Origin: Propionivibrio sp.
Lineage (GTDB): Bacteria; Pseudomonadota; Gammaproteobacteria; Burkholderiales; Rhodocyclaceae
Length of the DNA stretch: 9,342 bases
Direction: 5' to 3'
NCBI GenBank assembly: GCA_017990155.1
Contig: JAGNOM010000086.1
Span: 1 to 9,342, forward strand
Part shown: positions 1 through 6,397 of the stretch, one piece after another
How the letters are laid out: every line of letters begins with the position of its first letter
How positions within the stretch are numbered: position 1 is the stretch's first letter
Notes under the pieces: model-generated
Seen by the model: the letters and a program-made list of their open reading frames with translations, nothing else
Database searches by the model: none
Told to the model about the DNA's origin: nothing
Translations under genes and position numbers: made by a program

Positions 1-375
1 CAGACCGGCCAGATGACCGCTGCGCTGCTCGGCTGGCCGCAGGCGACCTTCGCCTCGAAAGTGGCCGTTGCGGATGGCAAGGCGACGGTCGAGCGCGAAA
101 TCGACGGCGGTTTGGAGACGGTTTCGGTGACTTTGCCGGCCGTGATCAGTAGCGATCTGCGCTTGAATGAACCGCGTTACGCATCATTGCCAAACATCAT
201 GAAGGCGAAGAAGAAGCCGCTCGATACGCTGACGCCGGATGCGCTGGGTGTGGATGTTTCGCCGCGCCTCAAAACGCTCAAGGTCGCCGAGCCGCCCAAG
301 CGGGTCGCGGGCATCAAGGTCGCCGATGTCGGTGAGTTGATCGCCAAACTCAAGAACGAAGCGAAGGTGATCTGA
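1..375 (+). CDS. etfB: Electron transfer flavoprotein beta subunit, C-terminal part
   Basis: This is the last ~124 codons of EtfB; the 5' half lies outside the window (the family is usually about 250 residues), and the reading frame is open from base 1. EtfB pairs with EtfA to form the soluble FAD/AMP flavoprotein that accepts electrons from acyl-CoA dehydrogenases. What is visible: the stretch LRLNEPRYASLPNIMKAKKK, which matches the conserved EtfB signature. It contains the recognition loop (LPNIMKAKKK) that, in the family, docks onto partner dehydrogenases through a conserved leucine. The tail (VGELIAKLKNEAKVI) is a normal EtfB C-terminal helix. The stop TGA (373-375) is one base before the etfA start, so the two are very probably translationally coupled and co-transcribed. 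No frameshift or missing motif is seen. The family call is very secure. FixA paralogues are related, but the adjacent housekeeping-type etfA and acyl-CoA dehydrogenase favour etfB. Confidence 0.95.
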   Translation, partial: QTGQMTAALLGWPQATFASKVAVADGKATVEREIDGGLETVSVTLPAVISSDLRLNEPRYASLPNIMKAKKKPLDTLTPDALGVDVSPRLKTLKVAEPPKRVAGIKVADVGELIAKLKNEAKVI

Positions 376-376
376 C

Positions 377-1306
377 ATGAGCATTCTTGTTATTGCTGAA
401 CACGACAACGCTTCCATCAAGGCTGCCACGCTCAACACTGTCACGGCAGGCGCAAGAATCGGTGGCGAGATTCATCTGCTGGTTGCCGGCAAAGGCTGTG
501 CAGCCGTCGCCGACGAAGCGGTGAAGATCGCTGGCGTGGCAAAGGTTCTGCTGGCTGATGCGCCGCAGTACGCCGACCAACTGCCGGAAAATCTCGCCGC
601 GCTGGTGGTGGCGAAAGCGTCGGGCTACAGCCACATCCTCGCGGCAGCAACGACGGCAGGCAAGAATTTCATGCCGCGCGTGGCGGCTTTGCTCGACGTG
701 GCGCAGATTTCGGAGATCGTCGCGGTTGAGTCGGCCGATACCTTCGTTCGTCCGATCTATGCCGGAAACGTGCTGGCGACGGTGCAGTCGCTCGATCCGG
801 TCAAGGTCGTCACCGTGCGCACGACAGCGTTTGAAGCGGCGGGGGCGGGCGGTTCAGCGGCGGTCGAGTCAATCGATGCCGGACCGGACTCGGGACGCAG
901 TGCGCTGGTTTCGCGCGAACTCACGCAATCGGCGCGTCCTGAACTAGCGGCTGCCAAAGTGGTGGTTTCCGGCGGGCGCGGCCTGGGTAGCGCCGAGAAC
1001 TTCCATGCGCTGATGGAACCGCTTGCCGACAAGCTCGGCGCGGCGATGGGCGCGTCGCGCGCCGCTGTCGATGCGGGCTTTGTGCCGAATGACTATCAGG
1101 TCGGGCAGACCGGCAAGATCGTCGCGCCGCAACTCTATGTCGCCGTTGGCATTTCTGGAGCCATCCAGCATCTGGCGGGGATGAAGGAGAGCCGCGTGAT
1201 CGTCGCCATCAACAAGGACGCCGACGCGCCGATTTTCCAGGTTGCCGACTATGGCCTTGTGGGTGATCTGTTCGAGATCGTGCCGGCGTTGACGGCAGCT
1301 TTGTAA
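377..1306 (+). CDS. etfA: Electron transfer flavoprotein alpha subunit
   Basis: The 309-residue EtfA carries the FAD of the heterodimer and delivers electrons to ETF-ubiquinone oxidoreductase. Residues 1 to ~185 form the N-terminal ETF domain (starting MSILVIAEHDN, typical of the family). Residues ~190-309 form the FAD-binding C-terminal domain, with GGRGLG at 199-204, VGQTGK at 242-247 and the family signature beginning LYVAVGISGAIQHLAG at 253 and running through NKDADAPIF to ~287. Length is normal (about 310). The ATG at 377 is preceded by AAGGTG (364-369) at good spacing, inside the end of etfB, and the gap to etfB is a single base, so this start is firm. A 60-base gap separates it from the acyl-CoA dehydrogenase on the same strand, and no clear terminator is seen there. 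Residues Q244-T245 and S/G in GISGAIQH fit the FAD-contact positions known in ETFs. Nothing unusual is seen. Confidence 0.97.
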   Translation: MSILVIAEHDNASIKAATLNTVTAGARIGGEIHLLVAGKGCAAVADEAVKIAGVAKVLLADAPQYADQLPENLAALVVAKASGYSHILAAATTAGKNFMPRVAALLDVAQISEIVAVESADTFVRPIYAGNVLATVQSLDPVKVVTVRTTAFEAAGAGGSAAVESIDAGPDSGRSALVSRELTQSARPELAAAKVVVSGGRGLGSAENFHALMEPLADKLGAAMGASRAAVDAGFVPNDYQVGQTGKIVAPQLYVAVGISGAIQHLAGMKESRVIVAINKDADAPIFQVADYGLVGDLFEIVPALTAAL

Positions 1307-1366
1307 ATCAGCGTCGCAAGTAGGACTGTTTATTCCGGGAGTGCTTGATCCAGACAGGAGATTGAA

Positions 1367-3160
1367 ATGAGCGAATATCGTGCGCCGATTCGTGACATGC
1401 AGTTCGTGCTGAATGAATTGGCTGGGCTGGACGAATTGGCAAGGCTGCCTGGATGCGAGGAAGCGACGCCCGATGTGGTCGATGCCATCCTCGAAGAAGC
1501 GGCCAAGTTTGCAGAAGAAGTGCTCTCGCCGCTCAACGCTTCCGGCGACAAGGAAGGTGCACGGTTCGCCGACGGCAAGGTGACGACGCCCAAGGGCTTC
1601 AAGGAAGCCTACAAATTGTTTGCCGAAAGCGGCTGGACGGCATTGGGCAGCGAGCCGGAGTGGGGTGGGCAGGGCTTGCCGCGACTGGTGGCGACACCGG
1701 TGGCAGAAATGTGGAAATCGGCCAATCACGCCTTTTCGCTGTGTCCGTTGCTGACCGGTGGCGCGATCGATGCGCTGGTGCTTTCAGGGTCTGATGAACT
1801 CAAGAAGACCTTCCTCGAGAAAATGGTTACCGGCGAATGGACCGGGACGATGAATCTCACTGAGCCCGGGGCCGGCTCGGATCTGGCGGCCGTGCGGACG
1901 CGCGCCGAGCCGCAGCCGGACGGAAGCTATCGCGTCTTCGGGCAAAAGATCTTCATCACCTACGGCGAACACGACATGGCGGACAACATCGTCCACCTCG
2001 TTCTTGCGCGCACGCCGACGGCGCCCGAGGGCGTCAAGGGAATCTCGCTATTCATCGTTCCGAAGTTCATCGTGAACGCGGACGGTAGCCTCGGCGAACG
2101 GAACGATGCATGGTGTGTGTCGATCGAGCACAAGCTCGGTATCCACGCGAGCCCGACGGCGGTGATGGCCTTCGGCGATCACGGTGGCGCGGTCGGCTAC
2201 CTCGTCGGCGAAGAGAATCACGGTCTTGAGTACATGTTCGTGATGATGAATGTCGCCCGCTTTGGTGTCGGCATGGAAGGCGTCTCCGTCAGTGAACGTG
2301 CCTACCAGCGGGCGCGCGACTACGCGCGTGAGCGGCTCCAAGGGACTGACGTCGGCGTGCGTGGCGGGCCGCGTGTCCCGATCATTGCGCATCCCGATGT
2401 GCGGCGCATGCTGATGACCATGCGCGCCCAGGCCGAGGCTAGCCGGGCGCTGGCTTACGTGGTCGCGAGCAAACACGATGCGGCGCTTTGTCATCCAGAC
2501 GCAGATCAGCGCAAACGCAACCAGGCCTTCGTCGACCTGATGATTCCGGTGGTCAAGGGTTGGAGTACCGAGATCGGAATCGAAGTCGCCTCGCTTGGCA
2601 TCCAAGTGCATGGCGGTATGGGGTACATGGAGGAAACCGGTGCAGCGCAGTATCTGCGCGATTCACGCATCTCGACAATCTACGAGGGAACGACCGGCAT
2701 TCAGGCAAACGATCTGGTCGGTCGAAAAATGGCAAGGGACGGTGGCGCGGTTTTCCGGGAGGTGATCGCGATGATGCGCGCGGTGGAGGCGAAGCTTGCC
2801 GCGTCGGACAGCGACGACATCAAGGCCATTCACGCACGGCTTAGCGTCGCCATTGACGCGCTGACGCGCGCGGGGGCGTGGGTCGTCGAAGAGTTTCCGA
2901 AGGACACACGCGCCGCATTGGCAAGCGCCGTACCGTTTCTGAGACTGTTTGGTGTGGTCGCAGCAGGCTGGCAGATGGCGCGAGCGGCGCTGGTTGCGCA
3001 GGCTCGGTTGGACGCAGGCGATGCTGATCCGTTCTATCAGGCGAAGATTCGTACGGCACGTTTCTTTGCCGACCACCTGTTGACGCAGGCCGAGGGGCTT
3101 GCCACGACGGTGGCTGAGGGCGCGGCGTCGACGATGGCCATGCCCGTCGATCAGTTCTGA
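1367..3160 (+). CDS. Acyl-CoA dehydrogenase, long form with extra C-terminal domain
   Basis: This 597-residue FAD enzyme should introduce a 2,3-trans double bond into an acyl-CoA and pass electrons to EtfAB. It is about 200 residues longer than the short/medium-chain enzymes (~380). It matches the long group with an N-terminal extension and an additional C-terminal domain, a group that includes DmdC (3-methylmercaptopropionyl-CoA dehydrogenase). Visible motifs: TEPGAGSDLAAVRT from residue 165 (FAD/substrate signature), GQKIFITYGEHD in the middle domain, GIQVHGGMGYMEE before the active site, and YEGTTGIQANDLVGRK with the likely catalytic base Glu440. The extra domain is at about 470-597. The start ATG is preceded by AGGAG (1356-1360) at 6 bases. 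Its position directly behind etfBA indicates co-expression with its electron acceptor. Substrate chain length cannot be read from the sequence: DmdC-like activity is one possibility, but general fatty acyl-CoA oxidation is equally plausible. Confidence 0.93.
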   Translation: MSEYRAPIRDMQFVLNELAGLDELARLPGCEEATPDVVDAILEEAAKFAEEVLSPLNASGDKEGARFADGKVTTPKGFKEAYKLFAESGWTALGSEPEWGGQGLPRLVATPVAEMWKSANHAFSLCPLLTGGAIDALVLSGSDELKKTFLEKMVTGEWTGTMNLTEPGAGSDLAAVRTRAEPQPDGSYRVFGQKIFITYGEHDMADNIVHLVLARTPTAPEGVKGISLFIVPKFIVNADGSLGERNDAWCVSIEHKLGIHASPTAVMAFGDHGGAVGYLVGEENHGLEYMFVMMNVARFGVGMEGVSVSERAYQRARDYARERLQGTDVGVRGGPRVPIIAHPDVRRMLMTMRAQAEASRALAYVVASKHDAALCHPDADQRKRNQAFVDLMIPVVKGWSTEIGIEVASLGIQVHGGMGYMEETGAAQYLRDSRISTIYEGTTGIQANDLVGRKMARDGGAVFREVIAMMRAVEAKLAASDSDDIKAIHARLSVAIDALTRAGAWVVEEFPKDTRAALASAVPFLRLFGVVAAGWQMARAALVAQARLDAGDADPFYQAKIRTARFFADHLLTQAEGLATTVAEGAASTMAMPVDQF

Positions 3161-3197
3161 GCGTTGCGAGGCGCCGTCCGGCGATGATCGTCCTTCT

Positions 3198-3228
3198 TTG
3201 CTAAAAAGGGCCGGCATGAGTTTAGAAT
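3198..3228 (+). promoter_or_regulatory. Possible sigma70-type promoter for the HDOD gene
   Basis: A TTGCTA -35-like box (3198-3203, 4 of 6 consensus) and a TAGAAT -10-like box (3223-3228, 5 of 6) are separated by 19 bases, which is longer than ideal. Transcription would begin near 3235, downstream of the ATG at 3227, so that ATG could not be the start codon of this message. This agrees with the ribosome binding site seen before the GTG at 3263. The 102-base gap 3161-3262 holds nothing else clear. Confidence 0.35.
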
Positions 3229-3250
3229 GCGGGCAGGGTATTCGATTGCG

Positions 3251-3256
3251 AAGGAG
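3251..3256 (+). promoter_or_regulatory. Ribosome binding site deciding the HDOD gene start
   Basis: AAGGAG lies 6 bases before the in-frame GTG at 3263. The alternative upstream ATG at 3227 has no comparable site, so this motif favours the GTG start and a protein 12 residues shorter. Confidence 0.7.
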
Positions 3257-3262
3257 TGCAGC

Positions 3263-4120
3263 GTGATTCAGACGATTCAGGATTCGGTTGAGGGATTTCG
3301 CCGGACAATAAGCGCGGCGACGGTTGGCGAACTCAGTTTTCCGACCAGCCTGGACGCCAGCCGCCGCGTGCTCAAGGCTGTGGAGAATCCCGATATCGGG
3401 ATGTCGGCGTTGGCGAAGATCGTCGTCGCCGAGCCCCTGCTTTCAGCCAAGGTCATTCGTCTGGCTAATTCGGTCGCGCTCAATCCCAGTAACATGGTCG
3501 TGCGCGATGTGCGGCAGGCGGTCGTTCGCGTCGGTATGGACCCGATCAAGGCGCTGGCGATGGTGCTGATCATGGATCAACTGCGCCATTCGCAGCGGCA
3601 TGTGGCGACGCGCGAACTGTCGAACCGGCTGTGGGAGCGCAGCGTGCATGTCGCCGCGCTGTCGTATGTTTTGACCAAGAAGCTGACGCGACTTAATGCC
3701 GACGAAGTGATGTTCGCCGGCATTGTTCATGATCTCGGTCGCTTCTATCTGCTTTCGCGTGCGGCGGAATTCCCCGCCCTGCTTGAGGACAATGTCGTGC
3801 TCGCCGAGACGATCAACGATCTGGCGGAAAGGACGACCGAGCGCATTCTTGGCGAGCTCAATCTGCCACATTCGGTCGTCGAAGCCGTGCTGGCGTCGCG
3901 CCGTTTCAGCGGCACGATGCCGCCAGCAACGATGGGCGACATCCTGTTCATCGCCGGTGCCGTTTCGCCACGTCCGGACCCGTTCGATGAGTTGGATGCA
4001 CGGGTCGTTCCGCTCGCCAATAGCGCCGTTGCGCTGGGGCTTGACCAGAGCATGGTGTCGGAAATCATCGCCGCTTCGGGCGACGAAATCTACTCGATCG
4101 CGATCGCACTGGAGGGCTGA
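3263..4120 (+). CDS. HDOD domain protein
   Basis: This 285-residue protein uses a GTG start, chosen because AAGGAG stands 6 bases upstream; an in-frame ATG at 3227 would add 12 residues but lacks a ribosome binding site. It has the HDOD layout: an N-terminal helical part with the pattern P-T-S-L...NPDIGMSALAKIVVAEPLLSAKVIRLANS, then DVRQAVVRVGMDPIKAL, then an HD-like half with LWERSVHVAALSYVL and GIVHDLGRFYLL. HDOD proteins are relatives of HD phosphohydrolases, generally thought to act as signalling or output modules, often with degraded metal sites. Here His129 and the dyad His156-Asp157 are kept, while the later His-His region common in HD-GYP proteins reads ASRRF. No attached receiver, GGDEF or EAL domain is present, and no signal peptide or membrane segment. 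It is convergent with ETF-QO, with a 26-base gap. The partner and cellular role cannot be deduced, and there is no evident functional link to the flanking electron-transfer genes. Confidence 0.85.
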   Translation: MIQTIQDSVEGFRRTISAATVGELSFPTSLDASRRVLKAVENPDIGMSALAKIVVAEPLLSAKVIRLANSVALNPSNMVVRDVRQAVVRVGMDPIKALAMVLIMDQLRHSQRHVATRELSNRLWERSVHVAALSYVLTKKLTRLNADEVMFAGIVHDLGRFYLLSRAAEFPALLEDNVVLAETINDLAERTTERILGELNLPHSVVEAVLASRRFSGTMPPATMGDILFIAGAVSPRPDPFDELDARVVPLANSAVALGLDQSMVSEIIAASGDEIYSIAIALEG

Positions 4121-4146
4121 ACCGCAGCGGATGCCGGAAGCAGACG

Positions 4147-5790
4147 CTACATGTTCGGATAGTTCGGCCCCTCGCCGCCTTGCGGCACCACCCAGTTGAT
4201 GTTCTGCGACGGATCCTTGATGTCGCAGGTCTTGCAATGGATGCAGTTCTGCGCATTGATTTGCAGCCGCGGCGCTGCGTCTTCGCCCTGAACGATTTCG
4301 TAAACACCGGCTGGGCAATAGCGCTGCTCGGGCGCGTCGTAGAGCGCCAGATTGAGCTTGATCGGAATCGTCGCGTCCTTGAGCTGCAGATGGCAGGGCT
4401 GGTCTTCCTCGTGATTGGTATTCGATAGATAGACCGAGGACAGGCGGTCGAAGGTGAGCACGCCATCCGGTTTCGGGTAGTCGATCGGCTGGCAGTCGGA
4501 CTTTCGCTTGAGCTGGGTGTGGTCGGCGCCCGGATGGTGAAGCGTCCATGGTGCTTTCCCGCGCAGCAGGAGTTGATCGATGCTGAACATGACGCTACCC
4601 AGCACCAGCCCCTTGGCCATCCACGGCTTGAAGTTCCTCGCCTTGAACAGTTCCTCGTACAACCAGCTGCGGCGGAAGGCTTCCGGGTAGGCGGTGAGTT
4701 CGTCGTGGCTGCGGTCTGCGGCCAGTCCGTCGAAGCAGGCTTCGGCGGCCAGCATCCCGGATTTGATTGCGCTGTGCGAGCCTTTGATGCGCGAAGCGTT
4801 GAGGAAGCCCGCGTCGTCGCCGATCAACGCGCCGCCAGGGAAGACGGTCTTGGGCAGCGATTGCAGACCGCCGGCGCTGATCGCGCGCGCCCCGTAGGCG
4901 ATGCGTTTGCCGCCTTCGAGGAAATGGCGGTACGCCGCATGCGTCTTGAGCCGCTGGAATTCCTCGTAGGGCGACAGGTACGGGTTGCTGTAGCCGAGGC
5001 CGGTGACCAGTCCGACCGAGACGAAGTTGTCTTCCAAGTGGTACATGAAACCACCGCCATACGTCTGCGTGTCGAGCGGCCAGCCGCCGGAATGGATGAC
5101 GAGGCCGGCCTGATGCTTTTCGGGCTTGATTTCCCAAAGTTCCTTGATGCCCAGGCCGTAAACCTGCGGCTCGCAATCCTTGCATAGTCCGAACCGCTCT
5201 TCGACCTGCTTGCCGAGATGGCCGCGGCAGCCTTCGGCGAACAGGGTGTAGCGGGCGTGGAGTTCCATGCCGGGCTGGTAGGCTGGCCCCTCGCTTCCGT
5301 CCTTGAGTCGCCCCATGTCGCCGGTGGCAATGCCCTTGACCGATCCATCGTCGTTGTAGAGCACTTCGGCGCCGGCAAAGCCGGGGTAGATTTCGACGCC
5401 AAGTCCCTCGGCCTGCTCGCCGAGCCAGCGGCAGAGGTTTGCGAGGCTGATGATGTAATTGCCGTCGTTGTGCAGGCAGCCAGGCAGCATCCAGTTGGGG
5501 ATGCAAATATCGCGGCCCTCAGTGAGCATGAGAAAACGGTCTTCGCTGACCGCGGTATTGAGCGGCGCGCCCATGGCTTTCCATTCCGGGAAAAGCTCGT
5601 TGAGCGCGCGCGGATCCATGATTGCGCCGGAGAGAATGTGTCCGCCGATTTCCGCGGCTTTCTCGATCAGGCAGACGCCGATCTCCCGATTTTTTTTGGC
5701 CGCGAGTTGCTTCAAGCGGATTGCTGCCGAAAGACCGGCCGGGCCGCCCCCCACGATCACGACATCGTATTCCATGGATTCTCGTTGCAT
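4147..5790 (-). CDS. Electron transfer flavoprotein-ubiquinone oxidoreductase (ETF-QO)
   Basis: This 547-residue membrane-associated iron-sulfur flavoprotein oxidises reduced EtfAB and reduces ubiquinone, linking acyl-CoA (and some amino acid) oxidation to respiration. The N-terminus has the FAD Rossmann motif VVIVGGGPAGLSAA (glycines at 14, 16 and 19). The centre has GCRGHLGKQ, GGGFMYHLEDN and IGDDAGFLNASRIKGSHSAI, all typical of ETF-QO. The C-terminus carries the [4Fe-4S] ferredoxin-like domain with Cys492 (CPAGVYE) and the Cys516/519/522 cluster (CIHCKTC), at nearly the spacing known from the mammalian enzyme. Length fits bacterial members (~540-560). The start chosen is ATG at 5790 because AGAGGA lies 5 bases upstream and the FAD motif follows at once. 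A longer reading to 5913 would begin at TTG, over the predicted promoter. It is divergent from an acyl-CoA thioesterase gene, with a palindromic operator candidate between them. Its redox partner genes etfBA lie ~3 kb away on the other strand. Confidence 0.96.
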   Translation of the reverse strand: MQRESMEYDVVIVGGGPAGLSAAIRLKQLAAKKNREIGVCLIEKAAEIGGHILSGAIMDPRALNELFPEWKAMGAPLNTAVSEDRFLMLTEGRDICIPNWMLPGCLHNDGNYIISLANLCRWLGEQAEGLGVEIYPGFAGAEVLYNDDGSVKGIATGDMGRLKDGSEGPAYQPGMELHARYTLFAEGCRGHLGKQVEERFGLCKDCEPQVYGLGIKELWEIKPEKHQAGLVIHSGGWPLDTQTYGGGFMYHLEDNFVSVGLVTGLGYSNPYLSPYEEFQRLKTHAAYRHFLEGGKRIAYGARAISAGGLQSLPKTVFPGGALIGDDAGFLNASRIKGSHSAIKSGMLAAEACFDGLAADRSHDELTAYPEAFRRSWLYEELFKARNFKPWMAKGLVLGSVMFSIDQLLLRGKAPWTLHHPGADHTQLKRKSDCQPIDYPKPDGVLTFDRLSSVYLSNTNHEEDQPCHLQLKDATIPIKLNLALYDAPEQRYCPAGVYEIVQGEDAAPRLQINAQNCIHCKTCDIKDPSQNINWVVPQGGEGPNYPNM

Positions 5791-5795
5791 CGTTT

Positions 5796-5801
5796 TCCTC
5801 T
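5796..5801 (-). promoter_or_regulatory. Ribosome binding site deciding the ETF-QO start
   Basis: On the minus strand AGAGGA stands 5 bases before the ATG at 5790. It supports this start over the 41-codon longer in-frame reading that begins with TTG at 5913 and would add a low-complexity, non-conserved leader. Confidence 0.75.
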
Positions 5802-5859
5802 TTTCTGGCTCGGGGTGTTGCGGATTGCCGTGTGGCGCTGCGAGTCGTATGCAGTCGGG

Positions 5860-5888
5860 TTGTGGTGTGCTTTTCAATACGGTATCGT
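5860..5888 (+). promoter_or_regulatory. Weak possible promoter for the thioesterase-yccF-frnE-like unit
   Basis: TTGTGG (5860-5865, 3 of 6) and TATCGT (5883-5888, 4 of 6) are separated by 17 bases. Sequence agreement is poor but spacing is ideal and the location is right, with a start near 5895 and a leader of about 50 bases. The -10 lies in the 5871-5896 palindrome. Confidence 0.3.
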
Positions 5889-5896
5889 ATGGAAAA
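5871..5896. promoter_or_regulatory. 26-base imperfect palindrome, candidate operator between ETF-QO and thioesterase genes
   Basis: The two 13-base halves are TTTTCAATACGGT and ATCGTATGGAAAA. Eleven of the thirteen base pairs are complementary; only pairs 6/21 (A/G) and 12/15 (G/T) fail. The core is ATACG-GTAT-CGTAT with matching TTTTC/GAAAA ends. It overlaps the predicted minus-strand -10 box and a weak plus-strand -10 (TATCGT), so it could control both genes. The size and symmetry suit a dimeric helix-turn-helix regulator, for example TetR type. No regulator gene lies next to it, so the binding protein is unknown. Confidence 0.6.
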
Positions 5897-5913
5897 TGAC
5901 GCTGCGCCGTCAA
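5884..5913 (-). promoter_or_regulatory. Predicted sigma70 promoter of the ETF-QO gene
   Basis: Read on the minus strand: TTGACG (5913-5908, 5 of 6 to the -35 consensus), an 18-base spacer, then TACGAT (5889-5884, 4 of 6 to the -10 consensus). Transcription would start near 5877 and give a leader of about 86 bases before the ATG at 5790. The -10 box lies inside the inverted repeat 5871-5896, so a protein bound there should block RNA polymerase. Confidence 0.5.
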
Positions 5914-5936
5914 GTTGCCGAGTTGCCATCACGCCC

Positions 5937-5942
5937 AAGGAG
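5937..5942 (+). promoter_or_regulatory. Ribosome binding site deciding the thioesterase start
   Basis: AAGGAG stands 5 bases before the ATG at 5948. It rules in favour of this start over an in-frame TTG at 5915 that would add 11 residues with no family similarity. Confidence 0.75.
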
Positions 5943-5947
5943 CTGTC

Positions 5948-6364
5948 ATGGAGCACGCCCACCCACCCAAAGCGCTTGCCTATACCACTTTCATTCCCAT
6001 TCGCTGGGGCGACATGGACGCTTACCGACACGTGAACAACACCCTCTATTTCCGCTATATGGAGCAGGTGCGCGTTGAGTATCTGGAGAGCGTTGGTGTG
6101 ACCGTGCAGCCGAAAGGTTCGGCGCCGGTGCTGATCAATGCGAGCTGCACGTTCCTGATTCCCTTGACCTATCCGGGCGTCGTCGAGATCCGGATGTTCT
6201 TTGGCGCGCTCGGGCGAAGCAGTGTTCATACGAGCTACGAGATTCGCATTGAGGGTGACGATACGCTCTACGCAACCGGCGAAGCAAAGATCGTGTGGAT
6301 GGACGTGGTGACCGGGAAATCGGTGCCGATTCCGGATGACTTGCGCGCGCGAATGACGGCGTGA
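5948..6364 (+). CDS. Acyl-CoA thioesterase, hotdog fold (4HBT/YbgC-like)
   Basis: This 138-residue single hotdog-domain protein is predicted to hydrolyse an acyl-CoA thioester to free acid and CoA in the cytoplasm. The diagnostic N-terminal stretch is IRWGDMDAYRHVNNTLYFRY (residues 18-37). Asp24, the second Asp of GDMD, aligns with the catalytic Asp17 of Pseudomonas 4-hydroxybenzoyl-CoA thioesterase. Next come the long helix (YMEQVRVEYLESVG) and the strands around SCTFLIPLTYPG, VHTSYEIRIEG and ATGEAKIVWMD. Length is normal for the family (130-150), and no signal peptide or membrane segment is present. The ATG at 5948 is chosen from AAGGAG 5 bases upstream. It is the first gene of a likely three-gene unit, with yccF 33 bases downstream, and is divergent from ETF-QO across a palindromic operator candidate. 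This fits a role beside acyl-CoA oxidation, such as relieving CoA trapping, but the substrate is not readable from the sequence. Confidence 0.88.
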   Translation: MEHAHPPKALAYTTFIPIRWGDMDAYRHVNNTLYFRYMEQVRVEYLESVGVTVQPKGSAPVLINASCTFLIPLTYPGVVEIRMFFGALGRSSVHTSYEIRIEGDDTLYATGEAKIVWMDVVTGKSVPIPDDLRARMTA

Positions 6365-6397
6365 GTTCCATAACCTATTGATTGGAGAAGAGAAGCA

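Noticed and set aside
944..1729. Minus-strand open frame of 261 codons opposite etfA and the acyl-CoA dehydrogenase start
   Set aside because: It is antisense to strongly conserved coding sequence, with no domain and no ribosome binding site.
3172..3183. CGCC/GGCG hairpin after the acyl-CoA dehydrogenase as a terminator
   Set aside because: The stem is only 4 base pairs with a 4-base loop, and the T-rich part begins about 10 bases later. Too weak to call.
4121..4146. Terminator between the convergent HDOD and ETF-QO genes
   Set aside because: The 26-base gap contains only CCGC/GCGG with a one-base loop and no T run. No supported structure.
3443..4549. Long minus-strand open frame (368 codons) opposite the HDOD gene and the 3' end of ETF-QO
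   Set aside because: It overlaps two well-supported genes and its translation is Arg/Gln/Ala-rich with no recognisable domain. It is a shadow produced by GC-rich codon use.
5791..5913. Longer N-terminus for ETF-QO, starting at TTG 5913
   Set aside because: It would place the start on the predicted -35 box and include the operator. The added 41 residues are not ETF-QO-like, and a good ribosome binding site precedes ATG 5790.
5218..6078. Plus-strand open frame of 286 codons over the ETF-QO 5' end and thioesterase start
   Set aside because: It overlaps ETF-QO antisense and the thioesterase in a different frame, with no recognisable domain.
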